Below, piece by piece: positions 44,706-54,217 of a stretch of 57,478 bases of DNA; the stretch's first letter is position 1, and the number at the start of each line of letters is the position of its first letter. The position numbers and the translations under genes are program-made. The notes below the pieces were generated by a model, which worked only from the letters and a program-made list of their open reading frames with translations, ran no database searches and was not told the DNA's origin. Source of the DNA: Anaerostipes sp. (GTDB taxonomy: Bacteria; Bacillota; Clostridia; Lachnospirales; Lachnospiraceae); the NCBI GenBank assembly GCA_028697725.1, contig JAQVEG010000004.1, positions 43,500-100,977 of the forward strand, in the 5' to 3' direction.

Positions 44706-44990
44706 ATGAATCCAAACAGTAATCTTAAACTAGAGCAAGCAAAACTACAAAAAAAATATTCATCTTATTATCAAGATGATTACTTTGAAGAAGAGCCTAC
44801 CAGCTATTGGTCTTTCTTTAAATTAAGAATTACATTTTCTATTATATTAATTCTAGCTGTCTTTGCATCCACACAAACTATGCCCTCAAAAGAAACAAAA
44901 CAAATTCAAACCATTGTACAATCTATGAAGAGCCAAGATGCCTATACAAAATCTATTATAAATAAAATAAATGAATATAATGCAAAATAA
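44706..44990 (+). CDS. Small single-pass membrane protein, unknown
   Basis: 94 residues, divergent from hrcA. A charged cytoplasmic N-terminus with an acidic patch (YYQDDYFEEEPTSYWSFFKL) is followed by one membrane segment (ITFSIILILAVFAST) and a short outside helix (KQIQTIVQSMKSQDAYTKSI). The ATG at 44706 is used since AAGGAGG lies 6 bp away; the ATG at 44700 abuts that site. No family is recognised. It lies opposite the agr-like TCS unit and has no cysteine, so a classic cyclic signalling peptide is unlikely. Confidence 0.75.
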   Translation: MNPNSNLKLEQAKLQKKYSSYYQDDYFEEEPTSYWSFFKLRITFSIILILAVFASTQTMPSKETKQIQTIVQSMKSQDAYTKSIINKINEYNAK

Positions 44991-45021
44991 AAAACAAGCC
45001 CTTCAAATTACGAGGGGCTTG
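44988..45021 (-). terminator. Terminator of the secreted-protein gene
   Basis: CAAGCCCTT / AGGGGCTTG stem (44995-45003, 45013-45021, one G-U pair) followed leftward on the minus strand by a T-rich run, 12 bp beyond the gene's stop. Confidence 0.82.
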
Positions 45022-45033
45022 CTCCTGTCTTAA

Positions 45034-46092
45034 TTACTTATATTGAATCGTATACTTTCCATTCATCTTTGATCCAGATTTACTTACTTTAACATAGTAA
45101 GTTCCTTTTCCGCTTTTCAATCGATAAGTATATTTAATCTTTCCGGAATTGTCAGAAGAAAGTGTCACACTTTTTAAAGCCTTTGTTCGTCCTTTCTTAT
45201 AAACAGAAACTTTTATCTTTCCAGAATTATTTGCAACATTTACCTTCACATATCTCTTCTTTAATGAAGTTCTTGAAACCCTATACCAACGTGATGCTTT
45301 TTCTGTGGATGTATAAATATTAGTTTTTGATTTTCCAAGACTAATCTTCTGTGCTTTGGATTTCTTTGTCTGATATGTTGATGTATTCTTTGTCAGCTTC
45401 TTATTAATTTCAAAGATTTGACTTGCAGTTGTCTTTGTTGCAAGACGATAACTTCCTTTCTTTAATGCAATACAAAATTCATGTGTTCCATGTTCATTCG
45501 CTTTTGATTTTAATTGATTCGTTACTGTCTTCCACTTATTCTTCTCTTTCTTTTGCACATAGACGTATACATGATTTTTATAATCAAAAAATTCAGGAGA
45601 AACATACAATTTCATTTGAGAACGTTTAGAAACTGTAAAATACTTATATGTGTATTGACCTTTTCCTGACTGTACATATTTCACATTATCTTTCATTTGT
45701 TGTACATTGTCTGGATATATACATGTATTTATGCCGAAATCCTCAGCACTTGTCACCTCCGGAATCTGAATATAAAAAACAGTTCCTTTTTTTACATCTT
45801 TCAAATAGTAACTATCTTTCTCTGTCGTTGGTGCTACAATATCTTTTTTATTTGCATCTTTTAATATTCCTTTTTTAGGAACTACACTAAGTTGCAAATA
45901 AAAAATACCATCTTCTCCTGCCGTAATCTTTATTTGTTTCTTGCTGCTCTCCTTTGTGTAATTGTAAGTTTTCATTCCATGACCCAAAGTAACATCTAAG
46001 ATATCCTTCGGTTCTTTGGCATTTACTGAAAGAAAACTTCCCGCCAACAGAATACACAATAGCGTAAATAGTTTCGATAATTTTTTTGACAT
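45034..46092 (-). CDS. Secreted beta-rich repeat protein
   Basis: 352 residues. A signal peptide (KLFTLLCILLAGSFLSVNA) is likely cut after VNA. The mature protein appears to have three loosely similar beta domains, each ending in a Gly-Tyr turn (KKGTVFYIQIP, KKGSYRLATK, GKGTYYVKVSKSG), like pre-peptidase C-terminal modules. It is lysine-rich. The ATG at 46092 follows GGAGG; an in-frame earlier start (46137) would add 15 unrelated residues. Directly downstream of a histidine kinase gene, with a LytTR-type repeat upstream, so it is probably the output of that system. Confidence 0.82.
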   Translation of the reverse strand: MSKKLSKLFTLLCILLAGSFLSVNAKEPKDILDVTLGHGMKTYNYTKESSKKQIKITAGEDGIFYLQLSVVPKKGILKDANKKDIVAPTTEKDSYYLKDVKKGTVFYIQIPEVTSAEDFGINTCIYPDNVQQMKDNVKYVQSGKGQYTYKYFTVSKRSQMKLYVSPEFFDYKNHVYVYVQKKEKNKWKTVTNQLKSKANEHGTHEFCIALKKGSYRLATKTTASQIFEINKKLTKNTSTYQTKKSKAQKISLGKSKTNIYTSTEKASRWYRVSRTSLKKRYVKVNVANNSGKIKVSVYKKGRTKALKSVTLSSDNSGKIKYTYRLKSGKGTYYVKVSKSGSKMNGKYTIQYK

Positions 46093-46135
46093 AACACATA
46101 CCTCCAAATCTACTTGGTTTCTTTTAATATGTTCC

Positions 46136-46203
46136 ATTCTACATTATTGAAAGTGATTTGTATCTCTTGTTTGGTGAACGATGTGTTTTTTATGGTAAAC
46201 GGT
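46136..46203 (-). promoter_or_regulatory. LytTR-type direct repeat and promoter before secreted-protein gene
   Basis: Minus strand ACCGTTTAC (46203-46195), 12 bp, ATCGTTCAC (46182-46174). Two 9-bp direct repeats with a GTT core and 12-bp spacing match the known AgrA/LytTR site layout. Further on, TAGAAT (46141-46136) can serve as -10 with no good -35, typical of an activated promoter. Confidence 0.6.
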
Positions 46204-46208
46204 TCTAT

Positions 46209-47504
46209 TCACACAACCATGTCATAAAATGTAATGTCTGTTTCAAAATGTTCATCATTACATTTATATTTTAATTTTCCATTATATGTATCTATAATTT
46301 TTCTTATATTTTCTGTCCCAAATCCATGTATATCTTTATTGACTTTTGTAGTTTCTAATTGATTCTTCTTGACGCCAACTTTTTCATTCACAGGATTTTT
46401 TATAAAGATATTTATATTGCCGTTGTATTGTTTTACATCAATCCAAATTGTGTTGTAATTTGTCTTTTGCGTTGCCTCTTTTGCATTTTTCATTAAATTA
46501 GCAAACAATACACAAACATCACTTTGTTTCATGTTTAATTTTTGTGGCAATAATCCTTTCCATTCAATTTTCAAATCACAATCTTTAAAAATATCATTTA
46601 CCACCACGTTTGCAATTTCGTTTCCCGTTTCAATGTTTGTTTTAATGTTTTCCGTTGTCTTTAACATCTCTGATAAATAGTCGTGTAATTCTTCTTTTTT
46701 GTTCTGTTCTTCTAACTCATAGATGCATCTCAGTTGCTGTTTGATATCATGTCGAAACTTCTTTGTTTCTCTTTCTTTGTTTAGTAAAGATTCATAATAC
46801 TCTTTTTGTTGTTCTAAATATTTTTCCTGAACCACCAGCTTATTCTCATACTCTTGTTTCTTAGTTTTAACTTTCCTATATCCCTGAATCCATATACAAA
46901 TCACAAAAAAGACTATGACAATCCCAATAAGTGCCTGTCCACGTCGATGAACATTGGTTGTACGAAAAACAGCGCCCATTAGTGGGACTTCACATGCCAA
47001 AATTCCAAATAATAAAATGTTTCCTATAATATAATCTGTTTTTTCGTAATAAGATACATTTTGTTTTATTTTCTTTTTCCTTATTAAAGCTATTATTGAT
47101 AACAACACCAAACTTGTTATTCCAACAAACAATGAAAAAATATAACTTTCATATGCCGTTTGATATTTTATTTCAAATACCCAAATATAGAATAAGCCTA
47201 TGGCAAAATCTAAAAGCGTTATAAATAAATATGACAAAAATCCATATAAAACATTATAAAACAGAATCGATATGTATATAATAAAAATAATACTTTGAAT
47301 TCTATTTTCTAAATTTTGACCAAATCCGTTATAGACACAAATAACTATTTCTACAAATGCAACTATATGTATAGTACAAATGATTTTGTTACTTTTACAC
47401 TTTGTTTCTCCTCCAAAAACAAATCTTGTCAACAAATACAATTTCAAAATCTCGACAAGATAAATTTGCATCCAATACCCTATCTCTTTTCCCATTTCCC
47501 ACAT
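46209..47504 (-). CDS. GHKL-type histidine kinase (AgrC-like)
   Basis: 431 residues. Six or so membrane segments in the first 200 residues, a coiled-coil linker, then FRHDIKQQLRCIYELEEQ with the phosphorylated histidine and the GHKL ATPase (LMKNAKEATQKTN N-box, GFGTENIRKIIDTYNG). This type partners LytTR regulators and usually senses a peptide. No AgrB/AgrD-like genes are nearby. The cognate regulator is 14 bp upstream. Confidence 0.93.
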   Translation of the reverse strand: MWEMGKEIGYWMQIYLVEILKLYLLTRFVFGGETKCKSNKIICTIHIVAFVEIVICVYNGFGQNLENRIQSIIFIIYISILFYNVLYGFLSYLFITLLDFAIGLFYIWVFEIKYQTAYESYIFSLFVGITSLVLLSIIALIRKKKIKQNVSYYEKTDYIIGNILLFGILACEVPLMGAVFRTTNVHRRGQALIGIVIVFFVICIWIQGYRKVKTKKQEYENKLVVQEKYLEQQKEYYESLLNKERETKKFRHDIKQQLRCIYELEEQNKKEELHDYLSEMLKTTENIKTNIETGNEIANVVVNDIFKDCDLKIEWKGLLPQKLNMKQSDVCVLFANLMKNAKEATQKTNYNTIWIDVKQYNGNINIFIKNPVNEKVGVKKNQLETTKVNKDIHGFGTENIRKIIDTYNGKLKYKCNDEHFETDITFYDMVV

Positions 47505-47518
47505 ATTACTACCTCTCT

Positions 47519-48235
47519 CTATTGATATCGTAGGTGTTTCTCTATAAAAACATCAAATCTCTCTCTGACTTCTTTTTCTTTTCTCTTTGAAATACGATAT
47601 TGTGTTCCATTTTGTAGTAAAATATGTCCTTTATCTATTCTTTTTACATATTCTAAATTTATCGCCTTCCCCCGATTACAAATAATAAAATTATCATTTA
47701 AACGACTCATTAAATCTTTTACGGTTTCGCGGGTCAAGACATTACCATTTTCTAAAATAATTACGGTTTCATCTCCAATTGATTCCATTGCATATATCTC
47801 AGATAGATACAAAACCATTCTATGATTATCCACTTCTCTAACTTTAATCACTAATCCAATATTCTCAGATAAATCGTGAATCACATCCATCATTACCTCT
47901 GGAATCATGTCCATCTGCGTCTTATAAATGTAACGATATGCCTTTACCTCAAAGGCTCGCTGCACCCATTCATCATGACTTGTAATATAAACGATACTTG
48001 TTTTGCTTCCTCGTTTTATTAACTGCTTTCCAACCTCAAAGCCATCCATACCTTCCATCTCTACATCGAGAAATACCATATGAAAATTTATATCTGATGC
48101 TAGAAATTCTTTACCACTTTGAAACTGAACAATTTCTCCATCGATTCCTTCTTTGTATAATTGGTCTTCGCATAACTGATAAATTTTCTCATTACACATT
48201 TTCTCATCATCACATATTGCAATTTTCCAAATCAT
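47519..48235 (-). CDS. LytTR-family response regulator (AgrA-like)
   Basis: 238 residues. Receiver with KIAICDDEKM acidic pair, phosphoacceptor aspartate in MVFLDVEMEGMDGFE, and threonine in VYITSHDEW. The C-terminal LytTR domain shows EIYAMESIGDETVIILENG, DNFIICNRGKAINLEYVKRI and QYRISKRKEKEV. Likely activates the secreted-protein gene through the direct repeat at 46174-46203. Confidence 0.94.
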   Translation of the reverse strand: MIWKIAICDDEKMCNEKIYQLCEDQLYKEGIDGEIVQFQSGKEFLASDINFHMVFLDVEMEGMDGFEVGKQLIKRGSKTSIVYITSHDEWVQRAFEVKAYRYIYKTQMDMIPEVMMDVIHDLSENIGLVIKVREVDNHRMVLYLSEIYAMESIGDETVIILENGNVLTRETVKDLMSRLNDNFIICNRGKAINLEYVKRIDKGHILLQNGTQYRISKRKEKEVRERFDVFIEKHLRYQ

Positions 48236-48301
48236 ATATCCTCACCCTTTTTAGAGTTATTTCCTCTATATATAATCTATCACATCTCCTTATGAAATAG
48301 T

Positions 48302-48332
48302 AAAAAAAATACCAACCCTTTATATGGGTTGG
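48302..48332 (-). terminator. Terminator of tyrS run
   Basis: CCAACCC / GGGTTGG stem (48312-48318, 48326-48332) followed on the minus strand by eight T residues, 16 bp past the tyrS stop. Confidence 0.9.
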
Positions 48333-48347
48333 CATTCATCTTATCTT

Positions 48348-49577
48348 TTATAAGCTTTTTACTTGACAGAATTTCTTTTTTCCCTTCTTTAACAGAAGTC
48401 TATCTTTATCATCAAAGTCTGTACTAGAAAATACAGCCTTAATATCAGAAACTTTTTCTCCATTAACAGAAACCCCGCCTTGTTCTACCATTCTTCTTGC
48501 ATCAGAACGTGTGGTACAAAGCTTAGAATCTACCAATAATGTAAGGATATCTTTTCCTTCTTCTAATTCACTTGCTGGATATTCGTGAGTTGGTGCATCT
48601 TCATTGGCTCCACCACTTACAAACATTGCCTTAGCAGCTACATCAGCTTTCTTGGCTTCTTCTTCTCCATGAACAATCTTTGTGATTTCATAAGCCAATA
48701 CTTCTTTGGCTTTATTGATTTCAGATCCTTCTAAAGCACCTAATCTACGAACTTCATCCATTGGTAAGAATGTCAACAATCCAAGACACTCTTCTACTTT
48801 TACATCTTCTATGTTTCTCCAGTATTGGTAGAATTCATATGGTGTTGTCTTTTCTGGATCAAGCCATACAGCTCCAGCCATTGTTTTACCCATCTTCACT
48901 CCATCACTTCTTGTAAGTAATGTAAGTGTAAGTCCAAATGCACTTTCTTGTTCTTTTCTACGAATTAAGTCTGCACCTGCTAAAATATTAGACCATTGAT
49001 CATTTCCACCCATTTCAAGAGTACATCCGTAACGACGGTTTAATTCTAAGAAATCATATGCCTGCATTAACATGTAGTTAAATTCAAAGAATGTTAATCC
49101 TTTTTCCATACGCTGCTTATAGCACTCTGCACGAAGCATGTTATTTACTGAGAAATGTACCCCAACTTCACGTAAGAATTCCACATAGTTAAGGTCAAGT
49201 AACCAATCTTTGTTATTTGCAATGATTGCTTTATCATCATCAAAGGAAATAAATCTTGATAATTGTTCTTTGAATCTTGCCGCATTATGGTCAATTACTT
49301 CTTCTGTGAGCATATTTCTCATATCAGACTTTCCAGATGGATCTCCAACCATAGTCGTTCCACCACCTAAAAGTGCAATTGGTCGATGCCCTGCACGCTG
49401 CATATGCATCATAGCCATAACTGTAAGAAAATGCCCTGCAGTTAAACTGTCTGCAGTTGCATCAAATCCAATATAAAATGTTACTTTTTCTTTTCCTAGT
49501 AAATCTCTTAATTCTTCATGTGTTGTTTGTGCGATAAATCCACGTTCCTGTAGAATATCATATACGTTTTCACTCAT
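48348..49577 (-). CDS. tyrS: Tyrosyl-tRNA synthetase
   Basis: 409 residues. The HIGH-like motif is TAGHFL, tyrosine pocket [16 protein letters not shown] and [13 protein letters not shown], the KMSKS-like loop [12 protein letters not shown], and a C-terminal S4 RNA-binding domain ([19 protein letters not shown]). Charges tRNA-Tyr. Only 50 bp separate it from pepD and contain no T-box, unlike many Firmicute tyrS genes. Last gene of the polA-to-tyrS run. Confidence 0.97.
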   Translation of the reverse strand: MSENVYDILQERGFIAQTTHEELRDLLGKEKVTFYIGFDATADSLTAGHFLTVMAMMHMQRAGHRPIALLGGGTTMVGDPSGKSDMRNMLTEEVIDHNAARFKEQLSRFISFDDDKAIIANNKDWLLDLNYVEFLREVGVHFSVNNMLRAECYKQRMEKGLTFFEFNYMLMQAYDFLELNRRYGCTLEMGGNDQWSNILAGADLIRRKEQESAFGLTLTLLTRSDGVKMGKTMAGAVWLDPEKTTPYEFYQYWRNIEDVKVEECLGLLTFLPMDEVRRLGALEGSEINKAKEVLAYEITKIVHGEEEAKKADVAAKAMFVSGGANEDAPTHEYPASELEEGKDILTLLVDSKLCTTRSDARRMVEQGGVSVNGEKVSDIKAVFSSTDFDDKDRLLLKKGKKKFCQVKSL

Positions 49578-49627
49578 CTATCTGACTCCTTTTATCTTTT
49601 TCGTTTTCTTATTCTAGGATACACGTT

Positions 49628-51076
49628 TTACGGAAATTCTTCAATAATTTTTAATAACAATTCCCATACTCGCTTTGTTGAGGAAATGGATAATCGTTCT
49701 TTTACTGTATGAATATCAAAAATATCCGGCCCAAATGCAACCATATCTAAATCAGGAATCTTTGCTCCTAAAATACCACATTCTAAACCAGCATGAATTG
49801 CTTCTACTTTCATATCTTGTCCAAACAATTCTTTGTAGGCTTTGACAAACTGTTCTCTTAAAAGAGAATCTTTTCGATATTCCCATTCTGGATATTCACT
49901 TAATCTTTCCAGCGTTCCACCACAGGATTCTGTGACTTTTTGCTCTATTTCAAACATGGTATCCATTAAAGATGCCACACTGCTTCTAACTCCAAAGGTT
50001 GCAGTGAATTCTGTATCATTGATATGAATAATTCCCAGATTTAAGGAACTTTCCACCAAACCTTCCATATCAGCACTCATGGTCTGAACTCCGTTGATGG
50101 AATTCTTAAGGAATCTTTCTAAGCATTCTGCACTTTCTTTGGTCAACACCTTAGTATTGATATCCTGCGCCTTACTTTCAATTGAAACACAGATTCCATC
50201 TTCAGATTCATCATAGGCTGCTTCCCACATTTCCTTTAAATGGGATGCTTCTTCTTTGAAAACTGCAACGTCATCTGCTAAAAATGAGACATAGCTGTAA
50301 GAAGGTATTGCATTATCCTTTTGATCTTCATTTCCACCAAGTGATACAATCTTTCCATTCTTTTGATTCAATACAGACAGAACTTCACCTAATAGCTTGT
50401 GAGAATTGGCATGATTTTTATCTATCTCAGTTCCAGAATGTCCACCTAACAATCCTTGAATGGTCAGCTCATATAAATCTCCATTTTCACTTTGATACTG
50501 TACTGGAATTACAGCCTTCGTTACATTTCCTCCTGCACAACTGGCAATCAAAATGCCTTCTTCTTCTGAATCAATATTCAGTAAATACTTTGCCTTTAGA
50601 GAAGATATATCCAATGCACTGGCTCCTAGCATTCCAACTTCTTCTTCCGTTGTAAATACAACTTCTAAATTTGGATGTTTTAATGTATCATCATCTAAAA
50701 CTGCAAGAGCATATGCCACTGCAATTCCATCATCACCACCTAAACTAGTTCCCTTGGCAAAAAGAAAATCTCCATCTATGTGTAAATCTAATGGATCCTT
50801 CTCAAAATCAATGGTTGATTCTGTTGTCTTTTGACAAACCATATCTAAGTGCCCCTGAAGAATCAAGGTAGAATCTCCCTTATAATTAGAAGAAGCGGAC
50901 TTCTTGATTATCACATTGTATGCGTCATCTTGAATCCACTCTAATCCTCTATCCTTTGCAAACTGAACACAATAATCACTCACAGCCTTACAATTGTAAG
51001 AGCCATGAGGGATATTGCATAAGCTTTCAAAATATTCAAATACTTTCTTTGGCTGTAAATTGTCTAATCTACCCAA
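49628..51076 (-). CDS. pepD: Aminoacyl-histidine dipeptidase PepD
   Basis: 482 residues of the M20C zinc peptidase family. Metal-site motifs are LQGHLDMVC, SLGGDDGIAVAYALA and VFTTEEEVGMLGA, and a late NIDSEEEGI plus HAGLECGI. It cleaves Xaa-His and other dipeptides in the cytoplasm. Translation starts at a TTG (51076) with AGAGGTG 7 bp upstream, 15 bp after the UPF0210 stop. Confidence 0.94.
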   Translation of the reverse strand: MGRLDNLQPKKVFEYFESLCNIPHGSYNCKAVSDYCVQFAKDRGLEWIQDDAYNVIIKKSASSNYKGDSTLILQGHLDMVCQKTTESTIDFEKDPLDLHIDGDFLFAKGTSLGGDDGIAVAYALAVLDDDTLKHPNLEVVFTTEEEVGMLGASALDISSLKAKYLLNIDSEEEGILIASCAGGNVTKAVIPVQYQSENGDLYELTIQGLLGGHSGTEIDKNHANSHKLLGEVLSVLNQKNGKIVSLGGNEDQKDNAIPSYSYVSFLADDVAVFKEEASHLKEMWEAAYDESEDGICVSIESKAQDINTKVLTKESAECLERFLKNSINGVQTMSADMEGLVESSLNLGIIHINDTEFTATFGVRSSVASLMDTMFEIEQKVTESCGGTLERLSEYPEWEYRKDSLLREQFVKAYKELFGQDMKVEAIHAGLECGILGAKIPDLDMVAFGPDIFDIHTVKERLSISSTKRVWELLLKIIEEFP

Positions 51077-51091
51077 AAATATTCACCTCTA

Positions 51092-52456
51092 TTAATTTTT
51101 AAAACTATGAATTGGTGCTGGAATTCTTCCACCACGATTGATAAATGCATCACATGAAAATTCATTGACTGGCATAATTGGAGCGTATCCTAATAATCCA
51201 CCAAATTCAACTTTATCTCCTACATCTTTACCAATTGCCGGAATAATACGAACTGCAGTTGTCTTTTGGTTAATCATACCTAGTGCCATCTCATCTGCGA
51301 TAATTCCAGAAATTGTTGTTGCTTTTGTCTTTCCAGGGATTGCAAGCATATCAAGACCAACAGAACATACACATGTCATTGCTTCTAGCTTCTCAATTGT
51401 TAAAGCTCCTGCCTCTACTGCATCAATCATGCGCTGATCTTCACTGACTGGAATAAATGCTCCACTTAATCCACCAACATAAGAAGAAGCCATAACTCCA
51501 CCCTTCTTTACTTGGTCATTTAACATTGCAAGAGCTGCGGTTGTTCCTGGCGCTCCTGTATATTCTAATCCGATTTCTTCTAGGATTTCTCCAACACTAT
51601 CTCCAACTGCTGGGGTTGGTGCTAAAGATAAATCAATAATTCCAAATGGAATTCCTAATCTCTTAGAAGCTTCTTTTGCAACTAATTGTCCAACACGAGT
51701 AATCTTAAATGCTGTTTTCTTAATTGTCTCACAAAGAACTTCAAAATTCTCTCCACGAGCTGTCTCAATGGCACGTTTTACAACTCCTGGTCCACTGACA
51801 CCAACGTTAATAACAGAATCTGCTTCTGTCACTCCGTGGAATGCCCCTGCCATAAATGGGTTATCATCTGGTGCATTACAAAATACAACAAACTTACCAC
51901 ATCCAAGACAATCATTATCTTTTGTTAATTCTGCTGTTTCCTTAATCATCTCTCCGATTAATTTGACTGCATCCATATTGATTCCTGTCTTTGTAGAACC
52001 AACATTGATAGAAGAACATACAAAATCAGTTGTTGCCATCGCCTGTGGAATAGAACGAATCAATAATTCATCTGCCTTTGTCATTCCCTTGCTTACAAGT
52101 GCAGAATATCCACCTAAAAAGTTTACTCCAACTTCCTTCGCTGCCTTATCAAGAACCTTTGCAAGCTCTACAAAGTCTTCGGGAGTCTTACAAACATTCC
52201 CACCAACTAAAGAAATTGGTGTAATAGAAATACGTTTATTTACAATAGGAATTCCAAATTCCTTTTCAATATCTTTTCCTGTCTTTACCAAATCTTTCGC
52301 TACTGTTGTAATCTTGTTATATACATTGTCCTTTACTTCATCAAGTGTTGATCCAACACAATCAAGTAAACTGATTCCAATGGTAATAGTACGAACGTCT
52401 AGATTCATCTCATGAATCATCTTATTTGTTTCAATTACTTCATTAATATTAATCAT
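51092..52456 (-). CDS. UPF0210 (PFL/DUF711) family protein
   Basis: 454 residues. Family landmarks include [59 protein letters not shown] and [19 protein letters not shown]. The fold is related to glycyl-radical enzymes but the radical glycine loop is absent; no reaction is established. The gene is constantly paired with the small ACT-domain gene directly upstream (UPF0237-UPF0210), as here, 12 bp apart. Confidence 0.94.
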   Translation of the reverse strand: MININEVIETNKMIHEMNLDVRTITIGISLLDCVGSTLDEVKDNVYNKITTVAKDLVKTGKDIEKEFGIPIVNKRISITPISLVGGNVCKTPEDFVELAKVLDKAAKEVGVNFLGGYSALVSKGMTKADELLIRSIPQAMATTDFVCSSINVGSTKTGINMDAVKLIGEMIKETAELTKDNDCLGCGKFVVFCNAPDDNPFMAGAFHGVTEADSVINVGVSGPGVVKRAIETARGENFEVLCETIKKTAFKITRVGQLVAKEASKRLGIPFGIIDLSLAPTPAVGDSVGEILEEIGLEYTGAPGTTAALAMLNDQVKKGGVMASSYVGGLSGAFIPVSEDQRMIDAVEAGALTIEKLEAMTCVCSVGLDMLAIPGKTKATTISGIIADEMALGMINQKTTAVRIIPAIGKDVGDKVEFGGLLGYAPIMPVNEFSCDAFINRGGRIPAPIHSFKN

Positions 52457-52468
52457 CCCAGACCCCCG

Positions 52469-52741
52469 TTAAATTCTGTGCATTACGTCAAAAATTTTCT
52501 CGTTTTGTGCCTTGATGGTAACTCCTAGTTCATCACCAATCTGGCTAAGTTCTTCACTTAACACATCAAATTCTTTTGATGAATCTGTTGTGTCAACAAC
52601 CATCATCATGTTGAAGAATCCTCCAGTAATAGTCTGTGTAATATCTAATATATTTACTTTATTATTTGCTAAGTATGTACATACTTTGGCAATGATTCCT
52701 ACTGTGTCTTTTCCTACAACTGTGATTACTGTTCTATCCAT
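52469..52741 (-). CDS. ACT-domain protein (UPF0237)
   Basis: 90 residues made of one ACT domain plus a short tail: DRTVITVVGKDTVGIIAKVC, NKVNILDITQTITGGFFNMM. ACT domains sense amino acids; this small protein is thought to regulate its UPF0210 partner, though no ligand is known. The ATG at 52741 is chosen because AGGAGG lies 6 bp upstream; the earlier ATG abuts it. Confidence 0.93.
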   Translation of the reverse strand: MDRTVITVVGKDTVGIIAKVCTYLANNKVNILDITQTITGGFFNMMMVVDTTDSSKEFDVLSEELSQIGDELGVTIKAQNEKIFDVMHRI

Positions 52742-52751
52742 GTTCATCCTC

Positions 52752-53534
52752 CTATGATATAACGTTTGTTAATGTCGATACTTGATCTCTCTTTGCAACT
52801 TCTAAAGAAATATCCTGCATCTTTAATTCTGTCTTTACAGTTTCATATGCTAATTGGGCATAATTGTTCTCTTTGCTCAAATGCCCCAAATATACATGGC
52901 TGGTACAGTCACTTATGACATCATTCAGCAAACATGCACATCGGTCATTGGACAAATGACCCTTGCTGCCTAATATTCTTTGCTTCAAATAATATGGATA
53001 TCGCCCAACTTGAAGCATATTCACATCATGATTGGCTTCTACAAACAGGATGTTAGAATCCTTTAGTTTCTCTATAATATAATCATCATAGTCTCCAAGA
53101 TCTGTGGCAATACTTGCCTTCACATCATCTGCTTTAAAAGAATAACATACCGGTTCTGCTGCATCATGAGATATTCTCGTTGGATTCACTGTCATATCCC
53201 CAAGGGTAAATGAACGGTCTGCTTCCACACCGTAGAATAAATCATGTGATACTTCCCCAATCTTCCCTGAACTTAACATTGCATCAATAGTTCCGTTCGT
53301 TGCAAACATAGGAATTCCATATCTTCTTGCCATCACACCAAGACCTTTAATATGGTCTGAATGCTCATGGGTAACTAAGATTGCATCCATCTGTGATGCT
53401 TTCATTCCTAATTCTTTTAGTGAATTCTCAATTCTCTTGGCACTAATTCCACAATCTACTAATACCTTTGTGTTCTCTGTTCCTACAAATATTGAGTTTC
53501 CTTCACTGCTGCTTGCTAAACTTGTTAATTCCAT
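52752..53534 (-). CDS. MBL-fold metallohydrolase, WalJ/YycJ-like
   Basis: 260 residues. The metal motif is VTHEHSDHIKG, with further ligands in SHDAAEPVCYS, ATDLGDYDDY and VYLGHLSKENN. This layout fits the YycJ/WalJ nuclease family, linked to cell division/replication coordination. The second of two adjacent ATGs (53534, MELTSLASSSEGNS) is preferred from family alignment and the 5-bp gap to GAGG; a longer start at 53555 is possible. It is not beside walRK here. Confidence 0.85.
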   Translation of the reverse strand: MELTSLASSSEGNSIFVGTENTKVLVDCGISAKRIENSLKELGMKASQMDAILVTHEHSDHIKGLGVMARRYGIPMFATNGTIDAMLSSGKIGEVSHDLFYGVEADRSFTLGDMTVNPTRISHDAAEPVCYSFKADDVKASIATDLGDYDDYIIEKLKDSNILFVEANHDVNMLQVGRYPYYLKQRILGSKGHLSNDRCACLLNDVISDCTSHVYLGHLSKENNYAQLAYETVKTELKMQDISLEVAKRDQVSTLTNVIS

Positions 53535-53611
53535 CATATCCTCGTTTCCTGTCATTGCACAATCTTATTTGACATTATAGCACAAGGTTTGATGTTTGTG
53601 GACTGTTTTTT

Positions 53612-54217
53612 TTACAAATCCTTATGCACTCTATTTCTGATCTGTTCTTTCGTCCTTTCAAGTGTGTCTGAATTATCAATTACCACGTCTGCAATTCGTT
53701 TAAATTCCTCTTCACTTGTTTGATTAGAAAGCATAGCATCTATCTGCTCATCGCTGTACCCACGACTAGCCTTTAGCCGTTCCCGTCTCACTTCTTCTCT
53801 CGTAAATATATACCAAAGTTCATCAAACATTGCCTCATATCCTGCTCCAACTAAAATAGCGGCTTCACAGACGATTAAGTGACAATCTTCTTCTCTTGCC
53901 TCTTTCATTATCTCTTGTATTTGTCTATCTACATTTGGATGTGTGAGTTGGTTAAGTCTTTGTAACTTTTCTTTGTTATGAAATACAATCTGCCCCAATG
54001 CCTTACGACTAATTTTCTTATCTTCTAAGAGAATCTCCGTTCCAAACTCTGCAACAATTCCCTTGTAATTTACATTTCCAGGTTCCATTAAATCATGAGC
54101 TACCTGATCTGCAATGATAATCTTCGCCTGAAAATCTTCCTTTAAAATACGGAGAACTTCACTTTTTCCTGAACCAACCCCACCTGTAATTCCTATGATT
54201 TTCTTATTTTGCTTCAT
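53612..54217 (-). CDS. coaE: Dephospho-CoA kinase
   Basis: 201 residues. P-loop IGITGGVGSGKSEVLR, then IIADQVAHDLMEPG, the lid RRERLKASRGYSDEQ and VIDNSDTLERTKEQI. Final step of CoA synthesis. Starts 14 bp inside the end of polA, with its ribosome site in that gene; the polA-coaE pairing is common in Firmicutes. Confidence 0.96.
   Translation of the reverse strand: MKQNKKIIGITGGVGSGKSEVLRILKEDFQAKIIIADQVAHDLMEPGNVNYKGIVAEFGTEILLEDKKISRKALGQIVFHNKEKLQRLNQLTHPNVDRQIQEIMKEAREEDCHLIVCEAAILVGAGYEAMFDELWYIFTREEVRRERLKASRGYSDEQIDAMLSNQTSEEEFKRIADVVIDNSDTLERTKEQIRNRVHKDL

Noticed and set aside
49578-49627. T-box riboswitch upstream of tyrS
   Set aside because: Only 50 bp lie between pepD and tyrS, with no T-box consensus or terminator hairpin.
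51768-52415. 215-residue frame antisense to the UPF0210 gene
   Set aside because: Same reason: it mirrors a conserved gene and has no initiation signal or recognisable domain.
53535-53611. Promoter upstream of the MBL hydrolase gene
   Set aside because: A TATAAT is present on the minus strand but no acceptable -35 at 16-18 bp; too weak to list.
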